A stretch of 64,000 nt of DNA from Alphaproteobacteria bacterium (lineage in GTDB: Bacteria; Pseudomonadota; Alphaproteobacteria; Elsterales; Elsteraceae): positions 32,305 through 96,304 of the forward strand of contig RDXE01000043.1 in the NCBI GenBank assembly GCA_004292755.1, given 5' to 3'. The notes beneath the pieces were generated by a model. It made no database searches. It was given only the letters and a program-made list of their open reading frames with translations, and was not told the DNA's origin. This document shows, piece by piece, positions 52,735 to 62,867 of this stretch. Position 1 is the first letter of the stretch; each line of letters begins with the position of its first letter. A program made the position numbers and the translations under genes.

Positions 52735-52763
52735 AAAAAACCGCCGCCCCAGGGGGACGGCGG
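52735..52763 (-). terminator. Rho-independent terminator of the 738-aa orphan gene
   Basis: On the minus strand CCGCCGTCCCC-CTG-GGGCGGCGG is followed by six Ts. This classic hairpin plus U tract lies 30 bases past the stop of the gene ending at 52793. It is the clearest intrinsic terminator in the window. Confidence 0.85.
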
Positions 52764-52792
52764 TTCTTCCGGATCGGGTCGTCAGGGGCCGA

Positions 52793-55009
52793 TTAGCTCT
52801 GCGTGTTCACAGCTGAGCCAGTGGCCAGGAAGCGCACGGCTGAGGAGTTGGTTTGCAGACGGCCATTGGCATTGTAGCCAGCGATGGTTTGGAACAGATC
52901 GACGGGCTGGTTGCTGCCAGCACCGGGACGGCTGATCGACAGTTCCAGCGGCGCGCGGCGCGCGATGTTGGAGCCGGACCGGTTGGTGCCATCGACAGCC
53001 ACATTGCGCAGGTCGCTGCTGCGGGCATTCACGCCCGTGCTGGTGGAGGTGGTGCTGTTCTGGGCACGGCCTTCAACCAGCGAGGCCGTGACTGGGCCAC
53101 CGGCTTCGCCCGTTACAGCAACGCGATCCGGGCGGTTGCCCAGGACCGGGCGGGCAGCGCCAGCACCCGTACCAGCGGCGAGGTCGACGCTGACTGTCGG
53201 GCCGCGACCGTTACGATTCGGTGCACCAGCGGTGAGGGTCGTGCCGCTGCCGACCACGGTTTCATTGCGCGACGGCGGTGCACCGGTCTGAGTTTGCACA
53301 GTGCCGGGGGCGGTTGGGTTGGTGCGGGTCACCACAGTGGCGGGCTGATCGCGGGCAGCGTCGGTCCGGTCAGTGGTCTGGGCTTGGGTCGCACCAGCAG
53401 CCAGGGTGGCGGTTGCCCGCTCGGTGTTCTGGCTGCTGACTTCCCGCGTGCGATCGCGCGCATCGCGATTGAAGGACACCGAGGCCTCGGTGGCGCGCGC
53501 GCTGGCGGTGGAGGACCCATCGGCCCGCTCCGTCACCGAAGCGACTGCCTGACGCAGGGTGCCGGAAGCGCGGGTGATCACCCGCTCATTGGCACCGACT
53601 GAAGCCGGGTTGCCGGCAATCGGGTCATTGGCGTCAGCCCGCTCGGCGCGGAAGCCAGCGGTGCGCTCCGTAGCGCTGACCGACAGGGTCGTATTGCCAT
53701 TGGCGCTGCGCTGGGACACCCCAGCAGTCAGGCTCTGGCGGTTGGCAGTGATCACGTCCGCCTCGCTGCGGCGCACCCGTGTGGTTTGATCCAGCACGGA
53801 CGCCGAGAAAGAGCCGTCGACGTTCTGGCGCCCAGAGGTCTGGCGCAGCCGCTCAGTAACCGCAGCGCGGGTTGACCCCTCCGCCAGAGTGACTGAGACC
53901 GCGTTGTCACGGGTCTGGGTGATCAGCGCACCGGTTGCTTGATCCAGCCGCGCACTGACCGACCGGTCATTGATGGCTTCGCGCAGCACGGCGGGATCGG
54001 CAGCGGCAGTGTCGCTGGCAGCTGTGCCCGGTGTGATCGCGCGGTCGGTCTGGATCGTCCGGGCGGTGCCAGCCACCACGGGGCCGATTTCGCCGGTCGC
54101 TTGATCAAACTGAGCCGTAACCGAGCGGATCGTCTCGGAGATGGATTGATTCAAGGTGCCGTCGGCCGAGCGGCTGAACAGCGTGGCCCGCACCGTTTCC
54201 CGCGCTTCGACGCGGCCGGGCTGGTCGGACCGGGCGATCAGTTCACGCGTGGTCGAGGTCACGCGGACCGAGCCGTCCTGATTGACGGTGGTCACCGTCT
54301 CAATCGACTGGGAATTGTTCACCTGCAGCAACGGCTGGCCCGCAACCGGTGACGCCGTGGTCGAACCCGTTGCCGGGTCGGAGAACACCTGAGTGACCGT
54401 GCGCTCCACAAAGTCGCGGCGGGAGCGGCCACCGGCGTCATCCACAGCGAATTCCGTGGTGCGCGACAGGTTGTCCACCGTGGTGGTCAGCACCTGGGTG
54501 ACACCGTTGCGGTTCACTTCGCGCGAGGTGGCGGCGGGGTCCGTCGGGTCGGTCACGGTGACAGAGCTGCGACCCGCAGCAATGTTGCGCTCCACCGAAG
54601 CGGCCAGCGTAGCGGCATTGCTGAGCGTGCGCTCAATCTGATTGCGCACCGCTGCCACACGGCCATCGGCGCCATAGGTCGCCAGCAAGCGATCTGCCCG
54701 GTCACCAAGGGAGACGATGTCGCGCTCCACTTGATCCGTCGGCTGGTTGCGCTGGGCATTGGCCTGCTGGATCTGCTGGGCCGTCGGATCATTGCGACGC
54801 AGACCGCCGACATCGCCATTGTTGGCGAGGTCGGGGCGATCCGCGTTCACCGCGGCGAGGGCTGCTCGCTCCAACGCGCCAGACCGCTCATACAGCGGGT
54901 TTGCATTGGTGGTCTGACCCAACTGCGGCGGCGTCACGCTGCCGGGAAACGGCGGGCGCGCCTGCGGGGCCACGGGTTGGGTGAGGTTCGGGAGCGCGAT
55001 GGAGGACAT
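52793..55009 (-). CDS. 738-residue orphan protein, Ser/Thr/Ala/Asn/Arg-rich, no Lys, Cys, His or Trp
   Basis: I do not recognise this protein. It has no signal peptide or membrane segment. The N-terminal ~60 residues are Pro-rich, then a ~120-residue region (DRADRLLATYGADGRVAAVRNQIERTL style) could be helical. Residues ~140-640 are beta-like strands rich in Thr, Ser, Val and Arg with loosely repeating units (TVTQVFSDPATGSTTAS, RTVTAQFDQATGEIGP type). The complete frame holds no Lys, Cys, His or Trp and only the start Met, yet many Arg. A RBS (GGGGAAGAG) and a strong terminator bracket it, so it is a genuine gene. It may be an adhesin-like or secreted protein; export route is not visible. Confidence 0.8.
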   Translation of the reverse strand: MSSIALPNLTQPVAPQARPPFPGSVTPPQLGQTTNANPLYERSGALERAALAAVNADRPDLANNGDVGGLRRNDPTAQQIQQANAQRNQPTDQVERDIVSLGDRADRLLATYGADGRVAAVRNQIERTLSNAATLAASVERNIAAGRSSVTVTDPTDPAATSREVNRNGVTQVLTTTVDNLSRTTEFAVDDAGGRSRRDFVERTVTQVFSDPATGSTTASPVAGQPLLQVNNSQSIETVTTVNQDGSVRVTSTTRELIARSDQPGRVEARETVRATLFSRSADGTLNQSISETIRSVTAQFDQATGEIGPVVAGTARTIQTDRAITPGTAASDTAAADPAVLREAINDRSVSARLDQATGALITQTRDNAVSVTLAEGSTRAAVTERLRQTSGRQNVDGSFSASVLDQTTRVRRSEADVITANRQSLTAGVSQRSANGNTTLSVSATERTAGFRAERADANDPIAGNPASVGANERVITRASGTLRQAVASVTERADGSSTASARATEASVSFNRDARDRTREVSSQNTERATATLAAGATQAQTTDRTDAARDQPATVVTRTNPTAPGTVQTQTGAPPSRNETVVGSGTTLTAGAPNRNGRGPTVSVDLAAGTGAGAARPVLGNRPDRVAVTGEAGGPVTASLVEGRAQNSTTSTSTGVNARSSDLRNVAVDGTNRSGSNIARRAPLELSISRPGAGSNQPVDLFQTIAGYNANGRLQTNSSAVRFLATGSAVNTQS

Positions 55010-55354
55010 GATCTCTTCCCCAAAAATCCGGTCAGGCCCGAGGGCACCCTCAAGGCGGTTACGCGTTCTGCGTGGTCAACAACTGGGCAAGGTGTACACC
55101 TCACTCCTGCTGCCGTCTGTAACCCTTATCACAGCCTGCCCATTTTTGCTCCCCTCAGCAGTGCCGTTGGGGATGTCAGAGCCGCAATCAGGCGCGTGGG
55201 GAATAGTGCCGAACTGCGGCGATTCTCGGGCATCGTGGCCGACGATATTCCACGATCGCACATCAGGGCTGCGCTGGCAGTGGAACTGACGCGGACGACG
55301 CCGTATACCTTCGCGTGGCGCCAGCCGCTGGCGCCTGCCCGAGGAGGACGCCCG
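55010..55354. other. Intergenic region between the orphan gene and gmhA, with CRP-like site
   Basis: A 345-bp divergent promoter region. It contains the CRP-like palindrome at 55118-55133 and, near its right end, the gmhA RBS. No tRNA, ORF with coding character, or repeat was seen otherwise. Confidence 0.6.
55118..55133. promoter_or_regulatory. CRP-like site upstream of the orphan gene and gmhA
   Basis: TGTAACCCTTATCACA matches TGTGA-N6-TCACA with one mismatch; on the minus strand it reads TGTGATAAGGGTTACA. It lies 109 bp before the orphan protein start and 222 bp before gmhA. Confidence 0.45.
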
Positions 55355-55927
55355 TTGCACCGCTATATCGCCGATGAATTTGCCGCCGCCGCGGCCTTCT
55401 TTAACACCGTTGCCCAGGATCAGGCGCTGCAGGCAACTCTGATCGCCGGGGTGGACGCGAGCGTGGCCAGCCTGCGCGCTGGTGGCAAGGTGCTGTTCTG
55501 CGGCAATGGCGGCAGTGCCGCTGACGCGATGCATTTGGCAGGTGAGTTGGTTGGGCGCCTGACGATGGAGCGGGCAGGGCTGCCGGGGATCGCACTCACC
55601 GACGTCTCCGTCGTGTCGGCGATCGGCAACGACTATGGCTACGAATTCGTGTTTGACCGTCAGGTGCAGGCGCTGGGTCGACCGGGCGATGTCCTGGTCG
55701 GCCTGTCCACGTCAGGCAAATCGCCCAATGTGATCAAGGCGTTCCAACGAGCCCGCGCGATCGGCATGGTGACCATCGGCATGACTCGGGCCAGCGGCGG
55801 GCTGTTTGGGGACCATTGCGATCATCTCTTGGGTCTGCCGTCAGACAACACCCAGCGTCTGCAAGAGGGCATGAAGCTGGTCGGCCATACCTATTGCGCG
55901 CTGATCGAGCGGGCGATGGCGGCGTAA
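55355..55927 (+). CDS. gmhA: Sedoheptulose 7-phosphate isomerase
   Basis: A 190-residue SIS-domain enzyme for the first step of ADP-heptose synthesis for LPS. Motifs are LFCGNGGSAADAMHLAGEL and GLSTSGKSPNVIKAF, with the metal/active-site Glu and His residues typical of GmhA. The start is a TTG at 55355: GAGGAGG lies at 55341-55347, seven bases upstream, and the product has standard length. gmhB follows 13 bp later, so the two are one operon. Confidence 0.93.
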   Translation: MHRYIADEFAAAAAFFNTVAQDQALQATLIAGVDASVASLRAGGKVLFCGNGGSAADAMHLAGELVGRLTMERAGLPGIALTDVSVVSAIGNDYGYEFVFDRQVQALGRPGDVLVGLSTSGKSPNVIKAFQRARAIGMVTIGMTRASGGLFGDHCDHLLGLPSDNTQRLQEGMKLVGHTYCALIERAMAA

Positions 55928-55940
55928 GCCATCCACTCGA

Positions 55941-56474
55941 ATGCGCCCAGGGCTGCTGCTGGATCGTGACGGGGTCCTGAACGACGACACGGGGTATGTT
56001 GGCACGGTTGACCGGTTCGTCTGGCGCCCCGGCGCGCTTGACACGTTGCGCCGGGCCCGGCGCCTGGGTCTGGCAGTCGCTGTCGTGACCAATCAGGCAG
56101 GCATCGCCCGCGGGTTTTACACCTGGGAGGCTTTTGCCACTCTCACCCGCTGGATGATGACGGAGGCCGCCAGGGCTGGCGGACCGATTGCAGCTGTCTA
56201 TGCCAGCCCCTACCACCCCGAAGGTCTGCCGCCCTGGAACCAGCCGAGCCCGCTGCGCAAACCGGCACCGGGCATGCTGCTGGCAGCAGCGGTCGACTTG
56301 TCCTTGGACCTTGCCCGCTCTGTCATGATCGGTGACCAGCCGACGGACATCGCCGCTGCCCGGGCAGCCGGTGTTGGGCGGGCAATCCGCATCGCCGATC
56401 AGCCAGACCCTTTGGCAGATGCAACGCTGCTGGATTTGACGGGTGTGACGGACGATCTTCTTATATCCCTATGA
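55941..56474 (+). CDS. gmhB: D,D-heptose 1,7-bisphosphate phosphatase (HAD), zinc Cys lost
   Basis: A 177-residue HAD phosphatase. Motif I is LLDRDGVLNDD, motif II is in VVTNQAGIARG, and motif III/IV are in LRKPAPGML and GDQPTDIAAA. In most GmhB proteins a Cys-rich loop (C-x-H-x-C-x-C type) binds zinc next to the RKP motif. Here the loop reads SPYHPEGLPPWNQPSPL with no Cys, so zinc is unlikely. The gene pairs with gmhA. The ATG at 55941 is used; the RBS is weak. Confidence 0.88.
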   Translation: MRPGLLLDRDGVLNDDTGYVGTVDRFVWRPGALDTLRRARRLGLAVAVVTNQAGIARGFYTWEAFATLTRWMMTEAARAGGPIAAVYASPYHPEGLPPWNQPSPLRKPAPGMLLAAAVDLSLDLARSVMIGDQPTDIAAARAAGVGRAIRIADQPDPLADATLLDLTGVTDDLLISL

Positions 56475-56496
56475 GGTATCTGGATACCGATAGGGG
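56467..56496. repeat. Inverted repeat over the gmhB stop, possible terminator
   Basis: CCCTATGAGGTATC-TG-GATACCGATAGGG pairs almost completely with one bulge. It overlaps the gmhB stop codon (56472-56474) and is followed by a mildly T-rich tail (TACTTTGTATTTTG). It may end gmhB transcription or act as an operator for the next gene. Confidence 0.5.
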
Positions 56497-56574
56497 TACT
56501 TTGTATTTTGAAAGATCGGCGACCCCATGGTACGCAACCGACCTCAAGAAGCGGGATCAACTGGGGGTTGGATC

Positions 56575-58257
56575 ATGCGCCGATTGTTGCAGATCAGGAT
56601 CAAGTTCGCGTTTGCTGGATTGGTGATTTCGGCGCTGGGGTTGATGCTGACGGGTGTCGGCGTCTGGGTGACGTATGACATGGCGAAAGCTGTCCGCACC
56701 CTAATTGACGTGGCCGATGCCCGCTCGGCTGTGCAGACCGGTGACATGATGCATGACACGCTGCGCGGGGATGTGTTCGCCAGTGTGCTGGCCACCAATC
56801 GCTTGCTGATTGCCAACGCGCGGGAGCTTGCAGCGGAGCGGGAGGAGCATGCGGCCACCTTCCTGGACAGCATTGCCAAAGCCAACACACCGGTTCTGCC
56901 CGAAGCCGTGCGCAGCTTGCTCACAGATCTGACCCCCACCATCACAACATACATTGAAGAGGGCGCTGCGCTCAGCACTCTGCAAGCCAATGATCGCCAA
57001 GGGTTGCTGGCGGGCATGCCCCGCTTTCAAGAAAGCTGGGAGATTCTGGCAGAGCAGATGGAGGTAGCCTCCACAGCCCTCGACGCTGTGATGGAGGATA
57101 TTCGCCAGGATGTTGACCGCCGCGGCGACCTCGCGATTCGCTTGCTGCTGACTGTTGGCATCGCCCTTCTGGTGATCGCGGCGGTGGCGGGTTGGCTGAT
57201 CGCGCGCTCCATCCTGCGCCCGCTGCGAGCCTGTGCGGTGGCACTTGATCGAATCGGCAGTGGGGATCTGTCTGCGCAGGTTGGGTTCGACAGCAAGGAT
57301 GAGATTGGTGCGATTGCCCGCGCGGTTGCGGGCTACCGGGATGCGGCCAGTGCCGCCGCCGCCGCCGAAGCCGAGCGGATCGCTCGCGACCATGCTGCCG
57401 CGGAGGAGCGTCGCACGCTGCTGGCCGACATTACCGACCGGTTGGAGCGTCAGGTCGGCGCAGTCGTGACGGGTCTGCGGTCGGCCGCAGCTGGTTTGAC
57501 CGAAGCGGCAGGCGGCATGGCGGCGGCCGCGATGGAAACCTCTGGTCAAGCAGCCACGGTGGCAGGAGCGGCTGAGCAGGCATCGGTCAACGTCCAGACC
57601 ATTGCAGGCGCGACGGAGGAACTGTCTGCCGCCGTGCGCGAAGTGGTGCGCCAGGTGGCGGCCGTGGAAGACGTCACCAACAGCGCCGCGGCTCAGGTCC
57701 GCACGGCCGAGGGGGTGATCACGGGCCTGTCGCAAGCCTCCACTCAAATCGGCGTGGTGGTGGATCTGATTCGCGAGATTGCCGAGCAGACCAACCTGCT
57801 GGCCTTGAATGCGACCATCGAAGCTGCCCGCGCAGGCGAGGCCGGCCGCGGCTTTGCTGTGGTCGCGACGGAGGTGAAGACCCTCGCCTCTCAAACGGCC
57901 CAGGCGACCCTGGAGATCGAAGCGCAAATCGCGGCGATTCGCACCAGTGCCGACGATGCCGCACAGATGATCGGCGCGATTGCTGGCGGCATGCACACCC
58001 TTGAGGGGGCGGTTGGCATGATCTCCAACACGGCGTCGCAGCAGGAATCAGCCACCAGTGAAATCACCCGCAACATCGTTGAAGCCGCAGGTGGCACACG
58101 CGAGGTGGCGGCAAGCGTCTCAGGCATTTCGGATGCGTCCACCGCGGCGCGGCGCCGCTCGGCGGAGGTGTTGCGCACAGCAGACGGCGTCCGGCGGGAG
58201 GCTGAGCGACTGTCAGGGGAAGTTGGCGAGTTACTGACCAGCCTGCGGGCGGCATAA
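56575..58257 (+). CDS. Methyl-accepting chemotaxis protein
   Basis: A 560-residue chemoreceptor. TM1 is at about 9-30, a ~165-residue periplasmic helical sensor (4HB-like) follows, TM2 is at about 200-222, then a HAMP domain ([24 protein letters not shown]) and a signalling domain with the tip sequence [34 protein letters not shown], in positions typical for the CheA/CheW contact. The alternative start at 56527 would add 16 residues. No other che genes are nearby. Confidence 0.93.
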   Translation: MRRLLQIRIKFAFAGLVISALGLMLTGVGVWVTYDMAKAVRTLIDVADARSAVQTGDMMHDTLRGDVFASVLATNRLLIANARELAAEREEHAATFLDSIAKANTPVLPEAVRSLLTDLTPTITTYIEEGAALSTLQANDRQGLLAGMPRFQESWEILAEQMEVASTALDAVMEDIRQDVDRRGDLAIRLLLTVGIALLVIAAVAGWLIARSILRPLRACAVALDRIGSGDLSAQVGFDSKDEIGAIARAVAGYRDAASAAAAAEAERIARDHAAAEERRTLLADITDRLERQVGAVVTGLRSAAAGLTEAAGGMAAAAMETSGQAATVAGAAEQASVNVQTIAGATEELSAAVREVVRQVAAVEDVTNSAAAQVRTAEGVITGLSQASTQIGVVVDLIREIAEQTNLLALNATIEAARAGEAGRGFAVVATEVKTLASQTAQATLEIEAQIAAIRTSADDAAQMIGAIAGGMHTLEGAVGMISNTASQQESATSEITRNIVEAAGGTREVAASVSGISDASTAARRRSAEVLRTADGVRREAERLSGEVGELLTSLRAA

Positions 58258-58366
58258 CAGGATTTGCGTCGGCGCCAGTGTGTGTGCGTTTCACCTTGCG
58301 ACGACGCCAAATCCCTTGACGTTTCAAGCAGTCGGCTCAGTGTCTCCAGCAGGAGGCCAACGGACC

Positions 58367-59152
58367 ATGCTGATTGCCCAATTGTCCGACTTGCACATCG
58401 TCGCGCCCGACCAGCTTTGGAAGGGTCGGGTCGATACCGCTGGCATGCTGCGCACGGCCATTCACGCTGTTATGGAGCTGCCGCAGCGGCCCGATATGGT
58501 GCTGCTGACGGGTGATTTGGTGGAGCATGGCGCGCCGGAGGAGTACGCGCACCTCGCCTCTCTGCTGGCGCCGCTGCCAATGCCCGTTCATGCGATTGTC
58601 GGCAATCACGATGATCGCGCAGCGTTACGACAGCACCTGTCTGGCATTGTACCGCTGTCGTGGGATGGTGATTACCGCGGTGTGGTGGAGGGCTGGCCGC
58701 TCCGGCTGGTGCTGGTCGATTCCGTAGCGGAGGGTCAGTCGGCTGGGGTGCTGGGGTCGGATCGCCTCGCCTGGATTGACGCCCGGCTGACCGAGGATCG
58801 GCGGCCAACGCTGGTCGCGTTGCATCACCCGCCCTTTGTCACAGGGATTGGCGGGTTCGACTTGCCGGAGGAGGATATCCGCCGCTTCACCGTGTTGATG
58901 GAGCGCCATCCCCATGTGGAGCGCGTGCTCTGCGGGCATCTGCATCGCCCCATCGTCGCCCGCGTCGGGCGGACCATGGCGATGACCGTGCCATCGACGG
59001 CCCATCAGGTGGCTCCGATCCTCGGTGCACCACCGCAATGGTGGTTGGAGCCGCCCGGCTATGCGCTGCACTGGTGGACGGGCACGCAACTGATCTCCCA
59101 CATTCTGCCGGTGGATCGGCCAACTGACGGCCCGTTCCCCTTCAAGGGCTAG
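58367..59152 (+). CDS. cpdA: Metallophosphoesterase, CpdA-like cAMP phosphodiesterase
   Basis: A 261-residue class III phosphodiesterase predicted to hydrolyse cAMP. The two-metal motifs are intact and in order: LSDLHI, TGDLVEHG, GNHDD, HHPP and GHLHRP. Length and the absence of a signal peptide match CpdA. AGGAGG lies ten bases before the ATG at 58367. cAMP is an inferred substrate; related GpdQ-type proteins use other phosphodiesters. The adenylate cyclase at 931-2646 gives it a local counterpart. Confidence 0.85.
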   Translation: MLIAQLSDLHIVAPDQLWKGRVDTAGMLRTAIHAVMELPQRPDMVLLTGDLVEHGAPEEYAHLASLLAPLPMPVHAIVGNHDDRAALRQHLSGIVPLSWDGDYRGVVEGWPLRLVLVDSVAEGQSAGVLGSDRLAWIDARLTEDRRPTLVALHHPPFVTGIGGFDLPEEDIRRFTVLMERHPHVERVLCGHLHRPIVARVGRTMAMTVPSTAHQVAPILGAPPQWWLEPPGYALHWWTGTQLISHILPVDRPTDGPFPFKG

Positions 59153-59156
59153 CATC

Positions 59157-60122
59157 ATGGGTTGGTTGCGCGTGGGGCTGGTGCTGGCGGTGGCGGTGGG
59201 CCTGAGCCTGCCCGCCGCAGCTGATAGCATGACCCTCCCCTCCCCCTGGCAGTGGTTGACGGTGACCGACAGCCTCGGCCGCAGTGTGCGCGCTATGATC
59301 TCCGACGCGCCGCCGACTGCGCCGGTGGCGGTGATCCTTCCTGGCTCTGGCTGTGCGCCGATTGCCCGCGCCCGTGGCAACGGCGTTGCCTTTGGTCTGC
59401 AGGCAGTGCTGCGGCAAGCGGCACCGGACTGGGCCGTGATTGCCGTGGAGAAGCCCGGTTCAGCCGGAGCCACTGTGTCGAGCGGGGACTCAACCCAGTG
59501 CCCCGCCAGCTTCCACGTTGAACACACGTTAGAGCGCTGGAGTGCGGCTGTCCGCGCGGCCGTAACCGCGGCGCTGGCCACCCGGACGCCCAGCGCTGTC
59601 ATCGCCATTGGTCATTCCGAAGGGGCGGCCACGGTCACCCATGTGGCTCACCATCTGCCGCGCGTGACCCATGTGGTTCATCTGGCCGGTAGCGGCACGG
59701 GTCAGGCCTATGACCTCTTGCGCGCAGCGGAGCAGCGTCGCGCCGGGGACCCTATGGCCGTGGAGAGAGTGCTTGAGACCCTGGGTGCGATCCGCGCCAA
59801 TCCGGACAGCGCAGACCAGTTTGCCTGGGGACACCCGTTTCGCCGCTGGAGTGGCTATTTGACCCATGACCCTGCGGCCGCCCTGCTGGCCAGCCGGGCG
59901 GCGGTCATGGTGGTCTATGGTACAGCCGACCGCACGGTTCCGCCGGAATCGTCTGAAATCCTGGTCGCACGCCTCGCCGCAGCGGGCCATCCGGTGCGGA
60001 TTGTGCGGGTGGAGGGTGCGGACCACGGCTTGAACCAGCCCGGTGAAGCAACTCCAGCAGGCCTGATGCGGCTGTTCGGCGCACTGCCAAGCTGGGTTTC
60101 CGCCACACACCCTGCACGCTGA
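59157..60122 (+). CDS. Secreted alpha/beta hydrolase
   Basis: A 321-residue exported hydrolase. The signal peptide ends near AAADS (hydrophobic 8-21). The nucleophile elbow is GHSEGAATV, the acid is in YGTADRTVP, and the His is in GADHGLN. PGSGCAPIARARG may form the oxyanion hole. It starts 4 bases after the phosphodiesterase gene, so the two are co-transcribed. Substrate unknown. Confidence 0.85.
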   Translation: MGWLRVGLVLAVAVGLSLPAAADSMTLPSPWQWLTVTDSLGRSVRAMISDAPPTAPVAVILPGSGCAPIARARGNGVAFGLQAVLRQAAPDWAVIAVEKPGSAGATVSSGDSTQCPASFHVEHTLERWSAAVRAAVTAALATRTPSAVIAIGHSEGAATVTHVAHHLPRVTHVVHLAGSGTGQAYDLLRAAEQRRAGDPMAVERVLETLGAIRANPDSADQFAWGHPFRRWSGYLTHDPAAALLASRAAVMVVYGTADRTVPPESSEILVARLAAAGHPVRIVRVEGADHGLNQPGEATPAGLMRLFGALPSWVSATHPAR

Positions 60123-60222
60123 CCGCGCCGATCCAGCGGGTGAGCTGCTGCGTTGCCAGCCCCCTCGTTGACACCCCCATCGGCGCGCGCCATGGTCGCC
60201 CGCCCGACTGTGGAGTGCCGCG

Positions 60223-61065
60223 ATGACTGATCAGCAATTGGAAGCCATTGTTTCAGAGGCTTGGGAGCAGCGCGACAGCCTGTCGTCCACCACGGGTGGC
60301 GAGGTGCGGGAGGCCGTTGAGGCAGCGCTGGAAGCGCTTGACTCCGGTCGTTTGCGCGTTGCGTCGAAGGGTGCCGACGGCTGGGTGGTTCACCAATGGC
60401 TGAAGAAGGCCGTGCTGTTGTCGTTTCGTTTGACCGACATGGGTCCGATCGAGGGCGGACCGGGTGGTGCGCCCTGGTGGGATAAAGTCCCGTCGAAGTT
60501 TCTTGGTTGGGGCGAGAACCGCTTCAAGGATGCCGGCTTCCGGGCCGTACCCGGCTGCTTCGTCCGCCGCGGTGCCTATCTGGCGCCGAATGTCGTGCTG
60601 ATGCCGTCCTTTGTGAACCTGGGCGCCTATGTTGATCGGGGGACCATGGTTGACACCTGGGCCACCGTGGGCTCGTGCGCGCAGATCGGCCGCAACGTCC
60701 ACTTGTCCGGTGGCGCGGGCATCGGCGGGGTGTTGGAGCCGCTGCAAGCCAATCCCGTCATCATCGAGGATGATTGCTTCATCGGCGCACGCTCCGAAAT
60801 CGTTGAAGGTGTGATTGTCGAGACCGGCGCCGTCATCTCCATGGGCGTGTTTATCGGTGCGTCGACGAAGATTGTTGATCGCGCGACTGGGGAGGTGTTC
60901 CAGGGCCGGGTGCCAGCCTATTCGGTGGTGGTGCCGGGCAGCTTGCCGGGCAAGCCGCTGCCCGATGGCTCGCCTGGGCCGTCGCTCTATTGTGCCGTGA
61001 TCATCAAGCGGGTGGATGCCCAAACCCGCTCCAAAACCTCGATCAACGAGTTGCTGCGCACGTGA
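60223..61065 (+). CDS. dapD: Tetrahydrodipicolinate N-succinyltransferase
   Basis: A 280-residue left-handed beta-helix trimer of the succinylase route to diaminopimelate and lysine. The hexapeptide-repeat helix is clear from [23 protein letters not shown] to [23 protein letters not shown], and [21 protein letters not shown] is a DapD hallmark. TGGAG lies upstream of the ATG. Its stop overlaps the dapE GTG start. Confidence 0.97.
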   Translation: MTDQQLEAIVSEAWEQRDSLSSTTGGEVREAVEAALEALDSGRLRVASKGADGWVVHQWLKKAVLLSFRLTDMGPIEGGPGGAPWWDKVPSKFLGWGENRFKDAGFRAVPGCFVRRGAYLAPNVVLMPSFVNLGAYVDRGTMVDTWATVGSCAQIGRNVHLSGGAGIGGVLEPLQANPVIIEDDCFIGARSEIVEGVIVETGAVISMGVFIGASTKIVDRATGEVFQGRVPAYSVVVPGSLPGKPLPDGSPGPSLYCAVIIKRVDAQTRSKTSINELLRT

Positions 61066-62210
61066 TCGACCCCGTCGCCCTGGCCCAGGCATTGATCCGC
61101 TGCCCATCGGTGACGCCAGCGGATGCCGGTGCTTTGGATGTGTTGCAGACCACGCTGGAGGCCCTGGGCTTTACCTGCCATCGCCTGCCGTTCAGCGAGG
61201 CGGGCACCGCGGATGTGGACAATCTTTACGCGCGCCTGGGCACCGGCCGCCCGCACTTCTGCTTTGCCGGACACACCGACGTGGTGCCGGTCGGGCGGTT
61301 GGAGGGCTGGTCGGTCGATCCCTTCGGCGCAGACATCCTGAACGGTCGCCTGTATGGACGCGGGGCGGCCGACATGAAGGGGGCGATTGCCGCCTTTGTC
61401 GCTGCAGTCGACCGGTGTTTGGCGAGTGGTCCGCCTGCGGGCTCAATCTCCTTGCTGATCACAGGCGATGAGGAAGGGCCATCCATCAATGGCACAGCCA
61501 AAATGCTGGCGTGGCTGGCAGAGCGGGGCGAGGCGATTGACGCCTGCATCGTGGGCGAGCCCACCAACCCCACCGTGTTGGGGGAGATGGCGAAGGTGGG
61601 TCGGCGCGGCAGTTTGAATGGCGTGCTCACTGTCCGCGGACTGCAAGGGCACGTCGCCTACCCTGACCGCGCGGACAATCCCGTGCCGAAGCTGGTGCGC
61701 CTGCTGGCACGGCTGGATCAGCTGCGCCTGGATGAGGGGATGGAGCGGTTTCAGTCCTCCAATCTGGAGATCACCACGATTGATGTCGGCAATCCCGCGA
61801 CCAACGTGATTCCGGCGGAGGCGCGGGCAGGCTTCAACATCCGGTTCAACCCGCTACACACCGGCGCCAGCCTGGAAGCGCTGCTGAGGCGGGAGCTGGA
61901 TCAGACGGGGATTGCCTATGACCTGGCGATCACCGTCTCCGGCGAGGCGTTCTTGACGCGGGCGGGGCCACTTCAGGACCTGCTGGCTGCGGCCTGCCGA
62001 ACCGTCCTCGGGCGGGAGCCGGAGTGGTCCACAACCGGTGGCACTTCGGATGCGCGCTTTATCACCAAGGCCTGCCCAGTGATTGAGTTTGGCTTGGTCG
62101 GTGCAACCATGCATAAAGTTGACGAACAGGTAGAGGTAGCAGACATCCCCCGTCTCACCGCCGTCTATGCCGACGTGTTGCGGCGCTTCTTTCAGGCAGA
62201 TCCATCATGA
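61062..62210 (+). CDS. dapE: Succinyl-diaminopimelate desuccinylase
   Basis: A 382-residue M20 metallohydrolase that removes succinate from succinyl-DAP. Metal ligands are His in FAGHTDVVP, Asp in GAADMKGA, the Glu pair in TGDEEGP, Glu in GEPTNP, and His near MHKVDE. The start is GTG at 61062, overlapping the dapD stop by 4 bases. The next gene overlaps its stop by 4 bases. Confidence 0.97.
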   Translation: MIDPVALAQALIRCPSVTPADAGALDVLQTTLEALGFTCHRLPFSEAGTADVDNLYARLGTGRPHFCFAGHTDVVPVGRLEGWSVDPFGADILNGRLYGRGAADMKGAIAAFVAAVDRCLASGPPAGSISLLITGDEEGPSINGTAKMLAWLAERGEAIDACIVGEPTNPTVLGEMAKVGRRGSLNGVLTVRGLQGHVAYPDRADNPVPKLVRLLARLDQLRLDEGMERFQSSNLEITTIDVGNPATNVIPAEARAGFNIRFNPLHTGASLEALLRRELDQTGIAYDLAITVSGEAFLTRAGPLQDLLAAACRTVLGREPEWSTTGGTSDARFITKACPVIEFGLVGATMHKVDEQVEVADIPRLTAVYADVLRRFFQADPS

Positions 62211-62779
62211 CCCTTCCCGCCGGAGCCGCTGCCGCCGCCATTGCCGGGGCGCTCCAACTGTTCCGCTACAACGCCAATGGGCTGCGCCTGTTTGTGCCCA
62301 CGGTGGATGGGTTCTGGCACTCTTTCTGGGCGATGGCGCTGACGGCGCCATTGTTCATTCTGACCATGGCAGTGGGTCAGCCGAGCCAGCGCACCCCGAT
62401 TGATCCAGCAGGCCTGTGGGCTGGCCTCGGCATGATCTTCATCCTGCTGTGGTTGTTGTTCCCGCTGGTGATGGTCCGACTGGCGGGCATGATCGGGCGG
62501 GAAGATCGTGTGGTTGGGTTCCTGGTGGTTAACAACTGGATTTCCGTTCCCGCCAATCTGCTGCAGACGGCCGTTGCCTTCGCCTCTGTCTTGCCTCTGC
62601 CTGCCGGAGTGGGGGAGGGGTTGCAGATGGGGGTGTTCCTGGTGTTGACCGTCAATCGGTGGTGGGTCACCCGCTTGGCGTTGGGCGTCACCAACCTGGG
62701 CGCGGCGGGTGTGGTGCTGCTGGACCTGTTGCTGACGGTGTTTGTGTTTCAGGTGGTTTTGACTCGTTTGGCCGATTAG
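62207..62779 (+). CDS. Unrecognised polytopic membrane protein downstream of dapE
   Basis: A 190-residue protein with about five hydrophobic helices. A Pro/Gly-rich loop ([15 protein letters not shown]) separates the first two, and ARAA/NRWW residues follow in a later helix. The ATGA overlap with dapE shows co-transcription with DAP synthesis, but no motif reveals a role. A YIP1-like fold is possible. Confidence 0.7.
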   Translation: MTLPAGAAAAAIAGALQLFRYNANGLRLFVPTVDGFWHSFWAMALTAPLFILTMAVGQPSQRTPIDPAGLWAGLGMIFILLWLLFPLVMVRLAGMIGREDRVVGFLVVNNWISVPANLLQTAVAFASVLPLPAGVGEGLQMGVFLVLTVNRWWVTRLALGVTNLGAAGVVLLDLLLTVFVFQVVLTRLAD

Positions 62780-62867
62780 TCCGCTTTCGGGCGCCGCTGA
62801 GTTCAGGCACAGTTCCCATGGTGCGGGATGGGGGTTCGGTTGCCACGGACCCCGCCGGGGGGTGCCG

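Noticed and set aside
56701..57996. 431-codon minus-strand open frame over the chemoreceptor
   Set aside because: Antisense of the MCP; composition is a mirror of the coding strand.
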